From contig JAGLTN010000099.1 of assembly GCA_023135255.1 (NCBI GenBank), positions 1-6,982 of the forward strand: 6,982 nucleotides of DNA, given 5' to 3'. The position numbers and the translations under genes are program-made. Below, piece after piece: positions 6,916 through 6,982 of this stretch (positions within the stretch are counted from its first letter, which is position 1; each line of letters opens with the position of its first letter). This DNA comes from Planctomycetota bacterium (GTDB taxonomy: Bacteria; Planctomycetota; Phycisphaerae; Sedimentisphaerales; Anaerobacaceae). The notes under the pieces are model-generated. The model was not told the origin of the DNA and ran no database searches. It was given only the letters and a program-made list of their open reading frames with translations.

Positions 6916-6982
6916 CTACTTCTTGTCATTATCTTTATTGGTATCTTTATCTTTTGGTTTTTTATCTTTATCTTTATCTTTA
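6916..6982 (-). CDS. tig: C-terminal tail of a protein with Lys/Asp repeats, probably trigger factor (runs off right edge)
   Basis: Only the last 21 codons are visible: KDKDKDKKPKDKDTNKDND followed by KK and a TAG stop at 6916-6918. The tail is highly charged and alternates Lys and Asp. Its position directly upstream of clpP on the same strand, 28 bases away, matches the widespread tig-clpP gene order. Trigger factors often end in a lysine-rich extension, so the ribosome-bound chaperone trigger factor is the best guess. The identity is inferred from context, since no conserved domain lies within the window. Confidence 0.5.
   Translation of the reverse strand, partial: KDKDKDKKPKDKDTNKDNDKK
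6961..6982. repeat. TTTATC hexamer tandem repeat (Lys-Asp coding) at right edge
   Basis: Three full copies of TTTATC plus a partial copy reach the window edge, and a further TATCTTTATCTTTT lies at about 6942-6955. On the minus strand the unit encodes Lys-Asp. Because the unit is 6 bases, copy-number changes would lengthen or shorten the tail without a frameshift. Confidence 0.7.

Overview
Every gene that can be supported in this window lies on the minus strand, so transcription runs from right to left. The DNA is fairly AT-rich. Genes are tightly packed, often overlap by 14-17 bases, and use many GTG/TTG starts behind clear Shine-Dalgarno (SD) sequences. The mix fits a Gram-negative-type bacterium with lipoproteins and an inner membrane acyltransferase: MreB, Lnt, ClpP behind a lysine-rich tail, a HEAT-repeat exported protein, a coiled-coil anchored protein and a lipoprotein. 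The style of the poorly characterised proteins suggests the PVC group, perhaps Planctomycetota/Phycisphaerae. That placement is an impression from family resemblance, not a demonstrated fact.

Right part (6982 to 5623): the last 21 codons of a gene with a Lys/Asp-rich tail, probably trigger factor (tig), then clpP (ATP-dependent protease subunit with an intact catalytic triad), then a small coiled-coil lipoprotein that probably shares their transcript.

Middle part (5622 to 1756): a 157-base regulatory gap with a sigma70-like promoter, repeats and a palindrome that could hide an SD sequence. It is followed by three overlapping genes: a beta-class DNA methyltransferase without a visible restriction partner, lnt (apolipoprotein N-acyltransferase with its Glu-Lys-Cys triad), and an exported HEAT-repeat protein.

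Left part (1755 to 1): a 184-base gap with a strong-looking promoter (TTGACC, 17 bases, TAAAAT) drives a likely shape operon. Its genes are a TTG-start protein with one membrane helix, a long coiled coil and a C-terminal beta-type domain (the MreC layout, though not a recognisable MreC), a 53-residue single-helix membrane protein missed by ordinary length cut-offs, and mreB, which runs off the left edge.

The most interesting points are the possible non-canonical Mre module and the leader of the methyltransferase. In that leader an SD inside a palindrome is spaced correctly for a 10-codon out-of-frame upstream ORF that overlaps the true start. There is no sign of tRNA, rRNA, CRISPR, insertion sequences or phage genes.
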